Positions 25,138-33,490 of a DNA stretch of 64,000 nt are shown piece by piece (position 1 is the first letter of the stretch; every line of letters begins with the position of its first letter). The translations under genes and the position numbers were made by a program. The DNA is from Marinobacter sp. C7 (lineage in GTDB: Bacteria > Pseudomonadota > Gammaproteobacteria > Pseudomonadales > Oleiphilaceae). The stretch lies in assembly GCF_022343555.1 (NCBI RefSeq), contig NZ_JAKQZH010000001.1, positions 744,001 to 808,000 of the forward strand. The letters are read 5' to 3'. The notes under the pieces are model-generated. The model was not told where the DNA came from, searched no databases, and was given only the letters and a program-made list of their open reading frames with translations.

Positions 25138-25884
25138 TCAGGGAACGTCTTCGAACAGCCGACCCAAACCGGCTTGTGGTGCCAGCTTGCCGCAAAGACG
25201 CAGGGCCTCCCAGAAACTGACCTGGTTGGCGGTCAGCACCGGCATTCCGCTGGCCTGCTCGAGATCGGTCAGCCAGGCGGCTGAGTGGAGGGCGGTGTCG
25301 GGAATCAGTAACGCGTCCGCGTCCTCCCGGGTATTGGCCACGGCGAAATCGATTACCTCCTCTTTGCCCAGGGTGCCGACTTCGGCAGCGGTCACGATGC
25401 CGCGGCTTGAGAGATGGACCACGTCGATATCGAAGTGATTGAGGAACTGGCGGAATCGTTGCGCGACGTCCTCCGGATAGGTGGCCGCAATGGCCACTTT
25501 TTGCGCGTCGATTGCGGTGATCGCCCGGGCAAACGCCATGGCGGTTGTGGATGCGGGGACGCAGAGGATTTTTTCAAGGGTATCGATCTGCTGGCGGATT
25601 CCATCCAGGCCAAGGACGAAGCTGGCACTGGTCGACGTCCACATGACGGATTCAACCCCGGAGTCGGCAAGGGCCTCCGCGCCTTTGGCCAGGCGCGCGA
25701 CACTGCCCATTTCACTGAGCGCCTCGACGGTATGGGCGTCCTCGACAAATTCTGTGTGGACCAGATGGACCCGGGCAGGCGGGTCAATCATTTCCCCCAT
25801 CAAGGGATAGTCGTCCTCGGCGGCATGGCCAGGATAGAGAAAACCGAGTCTCGCTGGAGGTGGTGTCTGGCCCTTTGCTGCCAT
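25138..25884 (-). CDS. Asp/Glu racemase-superfamily protein without the catalytic cysteines
   Basis: A 248-residue protein of the Asp/Glu racemase and maleate isomerase/arylmalonate decarboxylase superfamily: RLGFLYPGHAAEDDYPLM near the start, GVESVMWTSTSASFVLGLDG near residue 75, VPASTTAMAFARAITAIDAQKVAIAATYPEDV in the middle, and ALLIPDTALHSAAWLTDLE near residue 195. In racemases the first and third of these carry a catalytic Cys (CTS, CTN or similar); here they read STS and DTA, so both appear lost. Remaining cysteines lie elsewhere (KILCVPAS, LRLCGK). It may be a decarboxylase, a lyase or a binding protein. It is divergent from the hydrolase gene. Confidence 0.75.
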   Translation of the reverse strand: MAAKGQTPPPARLGFLYPGHAAEDDYPLMGEMIDPPARVHLVHTEFVEDAHTVEALSEMGSVARLAKGAEALADSGVESVMWTSTSASFVLGLDGIRQQIDTLEKILCVPASTTAMAFARAITAIDAQKVAIAATYPEDVAQRFRQFLNHFDIDVVHLSSRGIVTAAEVGTLGKEEVIDFAVANTREDADALLIPDTALHSAAWLTDLEQASGMPVLTANQVSFWEALRLCGKLAPQAGLGRLFEDVP

Positions 25885-26052
25885 GGTGTAAATGTCCGCG
25901 CAGAGGTGGGTTTCACTGTCAGTTTGCGGGACTCTCCGGTCAGGGGTCAATTCTGTCTTTTCGGGCCTTTGGGCTGGCACATTGGAACAAAACCCGGCCT
26001 CGCCACGTTGTTCCCGGTTGGTTTCTGACCAATACAACAAGGAGAACAACAG

Positions 26053-27975
26053 ATGCCTTCCCTGAAGCGCCCCGCGGCGCCCCGCGCCCGTCTGATTGCA
26101 GTCTTGCTTGCTCTGGCTGTTGCCGGATGCATCGAAACAACGTCCGAGAGCTCTGCCCCCGCTGCCCAACAGAGCCGGGTCTCCCCGGAGCAGGCCTGTG
26201 CCAATCAGGGTGGGGACGAGGCTCCCCTGTGCGAGGTGCCCCCCGTGTCCTGCACTGGCGAAACGCCCATTGAAGGTGGCCGCAGTTATCCGGTGATGCT
26301 GACGTCGGCCAGCGTTGAAACCATCGCTTTTCAGGTACTCGAGCCGATTGGCGGCATTGATTGTCGAAAAGGCCACCCGTTGGTCCTGCATGGCCATGGG
26401 TTCGGTGGATCCCGTAATACGGACGGCTTTGAAAACTACCGCGAGGCCGGCTTTGTGGTGATCTCGATCGATCAGCGTGGCTTCGGTGAGAGTTCCGGCA
26501 CGGTCCGGGTGATGGACCCCGAGTTCGAGGGACGGGATCTGGTCCAGATACTCGATTGGGCTGAGGAAAACCTGGAGTACCTGCGTTACCGCCAGGAGCC
26601 TTCCCTCCCGCAGGAGCTGAATCCCAACCTTGTGGCCGGTGCGATTGGCGGCAGCTACGGTGGTGGTTTCCAACTCCTGTTACACGGTCAGGATCCACGC
26701 CAGCGGCTTGATGCTCTGGTACCGGACATTACCTGGCACGACCTGCGTTACAGCCTGAACCCCGGCAACGTGATCAAGACAGGGTGGGATCTCGTGCTGG
26801 TCACGGGTGGCGAAGCGGGATCAACCGGGAATGGTAATGGCGGCCTCGATCCGATTATTCGCGAGATCCTGGGGCAGGGTGCCACGCTGAACCGCTTTCC
26901 GGAAGCCGGTCTCGATTTCTTCTACTACCACAGCCCCGCGTATCGTTGCACGGGCGAACCGGTATCGGTATCCGAGACGCCGGACCTGCTGAATTACCAG
27001 ATCAACCCTCCGGCGTTCGACATTGAGCCAACGCCTTACCCCAAAGTGGATGTCTTGCTGACCCAGGGCATGAAAGACACGTTGTTCAATTTCAATGAAG
27101 CATGGCGAAACTTTGAGTGCCTGAGGGAACAGGGGGGCGATGTTCGTTTGCTGACCCATCAGACGGGCCATATCCTGCCCGTGGAGGCTCCGGACGAGTT
27201 GCAGCCGGCTGAATATGCGGATCCGACCGCAGGACTGCTGGAAGTTCCGGGTTTCCAGGGTGCGGCGGGTGCATTTGCCTGCGGCGACATCCCGATTTCA
27301 GACGCCACATTGAACTGGCTGGAGCATCATCTCCAGGGTAAGCCACTGGCTGGTTACTTTGACGGCACCGATTCGAACGTCTGTCTCTCCCTGGCTGACG
27401 GTCAGTCCACGATGGTGCCCATGGACGAGTTCCCCGCACCGGACTCCAGGGGCGGGGTGCTCCAGGGTCCCAAGGTGGTCGAGCGGCCGGTGGTGACCGA
27501 ACTGCCCGTCGCGTCCGGTTACGAAGCCGTGGCAACTGCAACCCAGCCGCCCACGGCACTGATTCTGGGAAAAGCAGGCGTAAACGGGACAACATTGGGG
27601 GGCATTCCGACCGCGAGGCTCACGGTGTCAGACCTGGCAGGCCGTTCAACCTGTGAGGTGGAACTCGATCCTTACGCAGCCGGCTGCGATCCGATTGTAT
27701 TCGTGGGCCTTGGCAAACGCGGTGGAGGAGAGAGCCGGTGGCAACTCATCGACGATCAGATCAAGCCGGTGCGTGGGCTCAAGGATCAGGAGGTTATTGA
27801 GTTGGTCGGGATTGCTGAGACTCTGGCGCCTGGCGATGAACTCGCCCTTCTGGTCTACGGTTTCCACCCGCAGTACCCTGCGAGCTGGTCCAGGGATGCG
27901 TTAGTGCCGTTCGTTAATGTCGAGGGATCAGTGCAGCTTCCGGTATTGGCGGGTGTGCTGGAACCCCCCATGTGA
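26053..27975 (+). CDS. CocE/NonD-type alpha/beta hydrolase lipoprotein
   Basis: A 640-residue lipoprotein-type secreted hydrolase: signal peptide with lipobox LLALAVAGCIE (Cys near residue 25) and a Ser/Ala linker. The alpha/beta hydrolase core has LVLHGHGFGGSRNT (oxyanion region), the nucleophile elbow GAIGGSYGGGF near residue 196, the acid in TQGMKDTLFNF, and the His in THQTGHILP, so the triad is complete. The C-terminal third is beta-rich, as in X-Pro dipeptidyl-peptidase/CocE proteins. Ester or peptide substrates are possible. A hairpin between the convergent stops may end transcription. Confidence 0.82.
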   Translation: MPSLKRPAAPRARLIAVLLALAVAGCIETTSESSAPAAQQSRVSPEQACANQGGDEAPLCEVPPVSCTGETPIEGGRSYPVMLTSASVETIAFQVLEPIGGIDCRKGHPLVLHGHGFGGSRNTDGFENYREAGFVVISIDQRGFGESSGTVRVMDPEFEGRDLVQILDWAEENLEYLRYRQEPSLPQELNPNLVAGAIGGSYGGGFQLLLHGQDPRQRLDALVPDITWHDLRYSLNPGNVIKTGWDLVLVTGGEAGSTGNGNGGLDPIIREILGQGATLNRFPEAGLDFFYYHSPAYRCTGEPVSVSETPDLLNYQINPPAFDIEPTPYPKVDVLLTQGMKDTLFNFNEAWRNFECLREQGGDVRLLTHQTGHILPVEAPDELQPAEYADPTAGLLEVPGFQGAAGAFACGDIPISDATLNWLEHHLQGKPLAGYFDGTDSNVCLSLADGQSTMVPMDEFPAPDSRGGVLQGPKVVERPVVTELPVASGYEAVATATQPPTALILGKAGVNGTTLGGIPTARLTVSDLAGRSTCEVELDPYAAGCDPIVFVGLGKRGGGESRWQLIDDQIKPVRGLKDQEVIELVGIAETLAPGDELALLVYGFHPQYPASWSRDALVPFVNVEGSVQLPVLAGVLEPPM

Positions 27976-27987
27976 TTTCGGGCTGGA

Positions 27988-28017
27988 GCGGGGATGGGCC
28001 AGGAGCACCATCCCCGC
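27988..28017. terminator. Hairpin between convergent genes (candidate terminator)
   Basis: A ten-pair perfect stem (GCGGGGATGG with CCATCCCCGC) with a ten-base loop lies between the stops of the hydrolase and DUF3096 genes. There is no T-run on either side, so it may pause or protect RNA rather than terminate by itself. Confidence 0.5.
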
Positions 28018-28020
28018 CGG

Positions 28021-28164
28021 TCAGAAAGAGTGGCCAAACAGGCCGAGAATGCCCATCGCAATCAGGTAACCGGCCACGATGTAATTCAACAGTTTCGGGA
28101 ACACCAGTATGCCAACGCCTGCGGCGAGGCTGATGAGAGGTGCGAGCTCAAGATGCACGGTCAT
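28021..28164 (-). CDS. DUF3096 small membrane protein
   Basis: A 47-residue protein: MTVHLELAPLISLAAGVG at the start, then ILVFPKLLNYIVAGYLIAMG and a short ILGLFGHSF end. Two closely spaced hydrophobic helices with the FPKLLNYIVAGYL pattern match DUF3096. The ATG is preceded at ideal spacing by AGGAGG. The function is unknown; the family often occurs next to DUF3185 or similar small membrane proteins linked to envelope stress, as here. Confidence 0.85.
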   Translation of the reverse strand: MTVHLELAPLISLAAGVGILVFPKLLNYIVAGYLIAMGILGLFGHSF

Positions 28165-28183
28165 GGTTAACCTCCTTTGCTGG

Positions 28184-28387
28184 CTATTTTTTCAGAAAGG
28201 TGAGGAACGCTCCCGCTGCGGTCGCAGCCGCACCGCCGATCAGGTACCACATGGTCTCGTCAGTAAACCGGCCGGTTAAAGTCTCGGTGAGCTGGTTTCC
28301 TACGGATTGCGTGGACTGGTAACCGAAATATAACAGCGCAATGCCCACAACGAGCAGGACGACGCCGAACAGTTTGGAGCTTCCCAT
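28184..28387 (-). CDS. DUF3185 small membrane protein
   Basis: A 67-residue protein with two helices: GVVLLVVGIALLYFGYQSTQSV and MWYLIGGAAATAAGAFLTFLKK, joined by a polar loop LTETLTGRFTDET. The YFGYQSTQSVGNQL region is the DUF3185 mark. The function is unknown. It lies 19 bases upstream of the DUF3096 gene on the same strand, so the pair is likely one transcript. Confidence 0.87.
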   Translation of the reverse strand: MGSSKLFGVVLLVVGIALLYFGYQSTQSVGNQLTETLTGRFTDETMWYLIGGAAATAAGAFLTFLKK

Positions 28388-28687
28388 AGAATGTTCCCTG
28401 GAGAATGGATTCAGGTTTTAACGATTTCCTGGCAAGCGTGACAGCTGAGCGAATGGTCGGCAAGGAGAGAGTGCGGTTCTTGCGCACTGGGCCCCGTGAA
28501 GGGAAATCTGCTTCGTTTGTCTGCGAAAAGTCGTATGCCTTTTATCTCTAATTGAATTAACCTTGTAATTAATAAAACTGCAATTGCAGGGCTATAATAA
28601 AAAAGTTGCCTCTCTTTCATGATGTTGGATTGACTGGCCGAGCTGATATAAGGATGTATTGGCCCGCTCTATTCATATACAGGGAGT
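28388..28687. other. AT-rich intergenic region, candidate promoter of the MASE1-GGDEF gene
   Basis: About 300 bases between divergent genes. The centre (28530-28610) is strongly AT-rich and contains a perfect TATAAT at 28593-28598 on the plus strand. No good -35 hexamer is seen at 16-18 bases, so promoter strength is uncertain. No coding frame looks real here. Confidence 0.4.
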
Positions 28688-30235
28688 TTGGCTGAGAGAG
28701 TGACCTTGTTCAGTCAATACCACACTGTTTTTTTCCCGCTCATCACCGGGTTGCTTTACTATCTTGGCGCCTATGTCGGCGTTCATTTTGCGGCACTTGA
28801 TAGTGGGATCGTGGTCCTCTGGCCCCCGAATGCCGTTCTGCTGGCTGCGCTCCTGAGCCGGCCGCCACGCCTCTGGTGGCCCCTGTTTTTGGCGGTGATG
28901 GCCGCGGAAGTGTTGGCGGATGTCCCGGTATTTACCGTCACCCAGGCAGTGCTATTCGGCGTCATTAACATTGCCGAGTGTATGATTGCTGCCGGGCTGA
29001 TACGTTATTGGCTCGCCAGAGATATCGACTGGAATGAGCCCAAAGATCTCGGCGTTTTCCTTGTCACGGCGTTCTTTGTTGCGGCTCCGCTCGCGGCCAT
29101 TGGCGGTGCATCTGTCTATTCCTTTCTGTTAACCAGCGACACGCCTTTCCTCACGTTCTGGCGTCTCTGGTGGATTGGCGATGCGACCGGGCTGGTTGTT
29201 CTGACCCCACTCCTTCACATGCTGTTCAGTGCCGGGTTACAGCCCCGGGCTTCACACCTCCGGCTGCCAGCTCAGATCGAGCTGGGCGCGGCATGGCTAT
29301 TCGGTCTGGCTGCGTGCTTCCTGGTCTTCTCCTGGAACCTGCATTCGGATGCCTATCTGGTCCTGACGCCTTTGGTGGTCCTCGCGGCACCGCTATGGGT
29401 AGCCATCCGGTTCGGACCTTTTGCAGCCTCGTTTCTGGTCACTGCGGTCGCACTCTACGTTGCTTTCGCGACTGCTGCCGGCGCTGGTCCTTTTATCCGT
29501 GAACACCAGGACCAGAGTGCATTGCTCGCCCAGGAATTCGTTGTGCTGTTTGTTGTTCTGGTTTTGTACGTTGCGGCATTTGTGCATCAGAACCGCAGGA
29601 AATCACGCAAGCTTCACGAGGCTTTCTCCGAACTCTATAAACTTAATCAGGCGCTCGAAGAGAGGGTGCGGCAGCGAACCCGGGAGTTGTTCGACGCAAA
29701 CCAGCGTCTGCAATCACTGGCGCTGACCGATGAGCTGACCGGAATTCCCAACCGGCGGCACATGAAAAACCTTGGCGAGGATGAAGTAAAACGCAGTGAG
29801 CGTAGCCAGCGACCTTTTGCAGTCATCCTGCTGGATATTGACCATTTCAAGCAGGTAAACGACCGGTATGGGCACGCTGTTGGGGACCAAAGCCTGCAAG
29901 CTTTCGCCCAGGCCATCGGATCGTCTATCAGATCGGTCGATTGTTTTGGTCGTTGGGGTGGCGAGGAGTTCATGATTATCGTGCCGGACTCTGACCAGGT
30001 GGATCTGACGCGACTGAGTGAAAAGCTTCTCGACTGTATCCGGGCCGTTGCAGTGTCGTTCGAAGACCAGCGAATCACCCTGACGGCGTCTGTAGGCATT
30101 TCGGAATGGCACGGCACCAGTTTTGACAGGCTCGTGTCAGAGGCGGATAACGCACTTTACCGGGCGAAGGCGAAGGGTCGGAACAGGGCGGAGTTGAGCC
30201 TTGCACGCCTCCATGCTGCTGACAGAGAAGCGTGA
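28688..30235 (+). CDS. MASE1-GGDEF membrane diguanylate cyclase
   Basis: A 515-residue membrane-bound cyclase. Residues 1-300 hold about eight helices with MASE1 features (GLLYYLGAYVGVHFA, IVVLWPPNAVLLAALL, WRLWWIGDATGLVVLTPLL). A coiled helix (ALEERVRQRTRELFDANQRL) links to the GGDEF domain from about residue 345 (LTDELTGIPNRRHMK). The active site is WGGEEF, and RSVD five residues earlier is the I-site, so the enzyme should be active and feedback-inhibited. MASE1 senses an unknown membrane or periplasmic signal. The start could be TTG 28688 or GTG 28700; the AGGGAG placement fits the latter better. Confidence 0.92.
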   Translation: MAERVTLFSQYHTVFFPLITGLLYYLGAYVGVHFAALDSGIVVLWPPNAVLLAALLSRPPRLWWPLFLAVMAAEVLADVPVFTVTQAVLFGVINIAECMIAAGLIRYWLARDIDWNEPKDLGVFLVTAFFVAAPLAAIGGASVYSFLLTSDTPFLTFWRLWWIGDATGLVVLTPLLHMLFSAGLQPRASHLRLPAQIELGAAWLFGLAACFLVFSWNLHSDAYLVLTPLVVLAAPLWVAIRFGPFAASFLVTAVALYVAFATAAGAGPFIREHQDQSALLAQEFVVLFVVLVLYVAAFVHQNRRKSRKLHEAFSELYKLNQALEERVRQRTRELFDANQRLQSLALTDELTGIPNRRHMKNLGEDEVKRSERSQRPFAVILLDIDHFKQVNDRYGHAVGDQSLQAFAQAIGSSIRSVDCFGRWGGEEFMIIVPDSDQVDLTRLSEKLLDCIRAVAVSFEDQRITLTASVGISEWHGTSFDRLVSEADNALYRAKAKGRNRAELSLARLHAADREA

Positions 30236-30272
30236 AGAATCTCTGCGCCTGGTCCGATTCGGCGGTAAGGTC

Positions 30273-30851
30273 CTAACTTCCGATGCTGCCGGGAAGCAAT
30301 CGTTGGCAGACCGCATTCAGGGGGCGTTCCAGAAGCCCTGGAATCCGCATGCCCAGAGGGTTGGACTCTGCCAGCTCCGGATTGGCGATAACCCGCGTAC
30401 CCATGATGTAATCGAACCATGGCCGCGTGACACACCAGTTGGCGTCCTGATTGGTATTCATGTGATGGTCGTAGTGCCAGGGAATGGTTTGTCTGCCCCA
30501 TTCCGGGTCCAGATGAGAACGGCGGTGAACGTAGAAATAGTGGCCAGCTGCATAGTAGGTGCCCAGGGTAAAAAACGGTGCCACGGGCAGGGCCAGCGAC
30601 GTGACCGCGGTAAGCGCGAGCAGTGATTTTACCTCATTCCGTGTACGCCAGTTGGCCAGTCCTTCTTCGTAGCCCTGATCCCGGTATGCCGATTGGCGAA
30701 CAATCTTGTGGTGTTGCCAGTGGCTCTTCATGGAGGTGGGGAACGGGCTGTAGCGTGGCTTGCCGGGGCGCGGTGTTCCGTGGAGGATGTACTTGTGAGC
30801 GTACCACTCCACCCCATTGGCGAAGATCAGGGCGATGGGAAAACCAATCAT
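30273..30851 (-). CDS. Fatty acid hydroxylase/sterol desaturase-superfamily protein
   Basis: A 192-residue membrane protein with the eight-His di-iron pattern: HKYILHG, HWQHHK, HRRSH and HYDHHMN, followed by NWCVTRPWFDYIMGTR, the usual closing motif. Helices are MIGFPIALIFANGVEW and a later TAVTSLALPVAPFFTLGTYYAAGHYF. The short length matches the bacterial fatty-acid or carotenoid hydroxylase branch. It would hydroxylate a lipid in the inner membrane using oxygen and an electron donor. The start at 30851 is preferred because AGGAGA lies just upstream; the longer frame to 30884 adds a weakly supported leader. Confidence 0.85.
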   Translation of the reverse strand: MIGFPIALIFANGVEWYAHKYILHGTPRPGKPRYSPFPTSMKSHWQHHKIVRQSAYRDQGYEEGLANWRTRNEVKSLLALTAVTSLALPVAPFFTLGTYYAAGHYFYVHRRSHLDPEWGRQTIPWHYDHHMNTNQDANWCVTRPWFDYIMGTRVIANPELAESNPLGMRIPGLLERPLNAVCQRLLPGSIGS

Positions 30852-30956
30852 GTGCCGGTCTCCTGTGTGACTGGTATTTTCCATCCTGCCACATCGGTGT
30901 CCAAAGCCTTTGCCGTTTGACGTCAGCTTTTCGGGCCAGGTGGCGGAAATAGACAG

Positions 30957-31370
30957 TCAGACTTTCACCTTGCCACGAAGCGCCTTGATCTTGCCCTTCC
31001 GGGTTTTCCGGTCCACCCGGCGCCGCTGCGAGCCCTTGGTCGGACGGGTTGGCCGGCGGGCCTTCTGCGGTCTTGCTGCGCTCTGGATCAGCTCCTTCAG
31101 ACGCTCGAGCGCGTCCTCCTTGTTCTGCTCGAGGGTGCGGAACGATTGCGCCTTGATAACCACAATGCCTTCCATGCTGATCCGCTGGTCGGACAGGGCC
31201 ATGAGCCGTTCCTTGTAGTACGGCGGCAGGGTGGAGTGGGGGATATCAAAACGCAGGTGCACCGCCGTGGCGACCTTGTTGACGTTCTGGCCGCCTGCAC
31301 CCTGGGCGCGGATCTGGGAGATCTGGATTTCCCAATCGGCCAGTTCGACGTTGTTGGAAATTTTCAGCAT
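30957..31370 (-). CDS. arfB: Alternative ribosome-rescue factor ArfB (peptidyl-tRNA hydrolase)
   Basis: A 137-residue release-factor-like protein. The catalytic GGQ is in RAQGAGGQNVNKV near residue 25, and the C-terminal 35 residues form the long basic tail (RPTRPTKGSQRRR, ending GKIKALRGKVKV) that enters the empty mRNA channel of stalled ribosomes. It hydrolyses peptidyl-tRNA on non-stop ribosomes independently of tmRNA. The length and both functional parts match E. coli YaeJ/ArfB. The start is set at 31370 (MLKISNN) as in the family; the frame upstream is spurious. Confidence 0.95.
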   Translation of the reverse strand: MLKISNNVELADWEIQISQIRAQGAGGQNVNKVATAVHLRFDIPHSTLPPYYKERLMALSDQRISMEGIVVIKAQSFRTLEQNKEDALERLKELIQSAARPQKARRPTRPTKGSQRRRVDRKTRKGKIKALRGKVKV

Positions 31371-31524
31371 GGCTGCCTCATGAAGATCAATAGGGCCATT
31401 CTCCATATTCGGGCACGGGACTCCAGCCGAATCCTGACTCCGTGCCCTGCCTATGAGGCAACCATCTTGCGTTCCATATGGGTGTATACTGAATGAGCAG
31501 CCAGTTGCTCAAGGGGTCATCGTC

Positions 31525-32079
31525 ATGCGCGAGATCGATGCCCGGGAATATTGGCAGGAGCAGGGCCCGGCCTATTTTCATGAACTCTCCACTTTCGGTG
31601 CTTTGCCGGACGATGTGATCATGCGCCTGTTACTTGATGGAAGGGTGATCCACCTGGATGCCGGGGAGATGATCTACGATGCCGGGGAGCGTAGCGACAC
31701 CTTCTACATCGTCTTGAGCGGTCGGATGAACACCTTTATGCCAAGACCGGACGGCGGGTGGGCAATTGCCCGTTGTCATGAGCCGGGTGAAGACATGGGC
31801 TTTGTGCCGATGATCGCGCTGCGAGAACGTCCGGCCCGTACAACGGCCGAAGTGGACTCGGTGGTTGTCGAAATCACCTGTGAACAATTCCACCAACTGC
31901 ATGATGACCAGCCGGAGGCTTTCGGTGTGATCCTGCTTAACCTTACCCGCGGCATGGCCAGGGCCGTCATCGGTATGGCTTCGGTGCTGGCGGAGAAGGA
32001 CAATCAGCTGCACCGGGCCTATATGGTGGACCTGGAGTCCCGGCAGAAGGTCAGTGCTGCGCCTGTTCCGAAGAGGTAG
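31525..32079 (+). CDS. Cyclic nucleotide-binding domain protein without HTH
   Basis: A 184-residue protein with a CAP-like effector domain (PDDVIMRLLLDGRVIHLDAGEMIYDAGERSDTFYIVLSGRM, then CHEPGEDMGFVPMIALRERPARTTAEVDSVVVEI) and a C-terminal helix, but no winged-helix DNA-binding domain. The canonical phosphate-binding cassette is only partly kept (ALRERPARTTA carries the Arg-Thr/Ala pattern). It may be a cyclic nucleotide or small-ligand sensor acting through protein contacts. AAGGGG precedes the ATG at 31525. Its end overlaps the convergent histidine kinase gene by 29 bases. A second HTH-less CNB protein lies in the hydrogenase operon. Confidence 0.82.
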   Translation: MREIDAREYWQEQGPAYFHELSTFGALPDDVIMRLLLDGRVIHLDAGEMIYDAGERSDTFYIVLSGRMNTFMPRPDGGWAIARCHEPGEDMGFVPMIALRERPARTTAEVDSVVVEITCEQFHQLHDDQPEAFGVILLNLTRGMARAVIGMASVLAEKDNQLHRAYMVDLESRQKVSAAPVPKR

Positions 32080-33490
32080 CTGCAGACTTCGGGATCTCGA
32101 GTGGCAGCGTCACGGTAACCTGTAATCCCTTGCCTTCCGGCCCCGAGTCGAGACGGATGTCCCCGCCCATTCCGCGAATCAGGGTGCGTGCGATGGCCAG
32201 CCCCAGACCCGCACCGCCGGTGTCGCGGCTGCGGGACTGTTCCAGGCGGTAGAAGGGTTGAAACACCTGGTCCCGTTCTGATTCCGGTATGCCCGGGCCC
32301 TGATCGATGACGGTGACCACGGCCTCCTGACCACTGGTTTCCAGCTTCACATCCGCCTTCTGTCCGTACTTCACGGCATTCTCGATCAGGTTGCGGATGG
32401 CACGTTTGACCGCTTCGGGCTGGCCCTGGAGTACGCATCGCGGGCTGTCCTCACACTCTACCGCGAGGCCCATCTCCCGGAGATCGTCACAGAGGCTGTC
32501 CAGCAGGGTAGCGAGGTCATAACGCCGGTGTTGCTCGGTGGTGCTTCCGCGAATGAAGTCGAGGGTGGCCTCGGCCAGGTGCTGCATCTCCCGCAGAGAA
32601 TCCAGCAACCGGTCCCGGTCTTCGCCTTCCGGCAGCATTTCCACCCTCAGCCGCATGGAGGTAATGGGTGTTCGCAGGTCATGGGCAAGCGCGGCCAACA
32701 GTCGCTCCCGGTCTTCCTGGGCTCGGCTGACCTGATGCTGCATCCGGTTGAAAGCACGAGTCACTTCCCGGATATCCTCAGGCCCGCGCTCCGGAATAGT
32801 TATTTTCTCACCACGACCGAAGGCATGGGCCGCCTGGCTCAGCTCGTTCACCGGTCGCAGGATGCGCCGGATCGCCAGCAGGAGCGTAAGCGTCAGAAGC
32901 ACAGCGGTGATGCCTACACTGGTGAGCGACGCCTTCAACCACAGGAGCGAGGGAGCTGGCGGCTGGGCCCGTATGTTGAACCACTGCCCGGACGACATTC
33001 CCAGCGAAACGCTCAGAATGGGAGGACAGTCCCGGCGTTTCCTACGATGGTCGTCATCCTCATGGTGCTCGTCGTCATCGTCGTGTTTCTCCCGTTTCTC
33101 GTGATCCGATTCGCGGTCGGGTAAACACTCCGTTTCTTCAGATCCCATGGCTGTCCGTGCCTGCCCGGCCATCAGGTCCAGCTCCCTGGCCAGTTGTCGC
33201 GTGAGGGAGGGGGTCTCGTCCCCCGACAGGTAGGGTGAAGGATCGATGGAAAGCTGCAAAGAGGGGCTGGCAAGGGCCCGTAATATCCGTTCCTGCCGTT
33301 CCGGATCGGTGGTATCGAGCAGGGTGTAGGCATCCGTTACCCGCTGGAGGACGTGCTCGAGACCTGCGCTGCGCAGGGCCCCCTGACGTTCTCCCGCCAG
33401 AATCGCAATGGTGATGACCTGGGCCGCAAGCAACACGAACACCAGCAACAGTGCCAACTGTCCGCCGGCACGGCGGGGCCATAGCCTCAT
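32051..33490 (-). CDS. Sensor histidine kinase with Cys-bracketed Asp/His-rich periplasmic loop
   Basis: A 479-residue EnvZ/CpxA-like kinase. TM1 is at residues 11-33 and TM2 near 176-198. The periplasmic domain contains a striking stretch, residues 125-154, with about ten Asp, five His and several Glu/Lys/Arg, bracketed by Cys122 and Cys155. HAMP follows, then the H-box ALAHDLRTPITS, N-box NLIENAVKYG and G-boxes DQGPGIP and GGAGLGLAIA, so the kinase is complete. The acidic/His loop could bind a divalent metal; this is inference. The ATG at 33490 overlaps the regulator stop by ATGA. The pair is divergent from a small acidic periplasmic protein gene. Confidence 0.93.
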   Translation of the reverse strand: MRLWPRRAGGQLALLLVFVLLAAQVITIAILAGERQGALRSAGLEHVLQRVTDAYTLLDTTDPERQERILRALASPSLQLSIDPSPYLSGDETPSLTRQLARELDLMAGQARTAMGSEETECLPDRESDHEKREKHDDDDEHHEDDDHRRKRRDCPPILSVSLGMSSGQWFNIRAQPPAPSLLWLKASLTSVGITAVLLTLTLLLAIRRILRPVNELSQAAHAFGRGEKITIPERGPEDIREVTRAFNRMQHQVSRAQEDRERLLAALAHDLRTPITSMRLRVEMLPEGEDRDRLLDSLREMQHLAEATLDFIRGSTTEQHRRYDLATLLDSLCDDLREMGLAVECEDSPRCVLQGQPEAVKRAIRNLIENAVKYGQKADVKLETSGQEAVVTVIDQGPGIPESERDQVFQPFYRLEQSRSRDTGGAGLGLAIARTLIRGMGGDIRLDSGPEGKGLQVTVTLPLEIPKSAATSSEQAQH

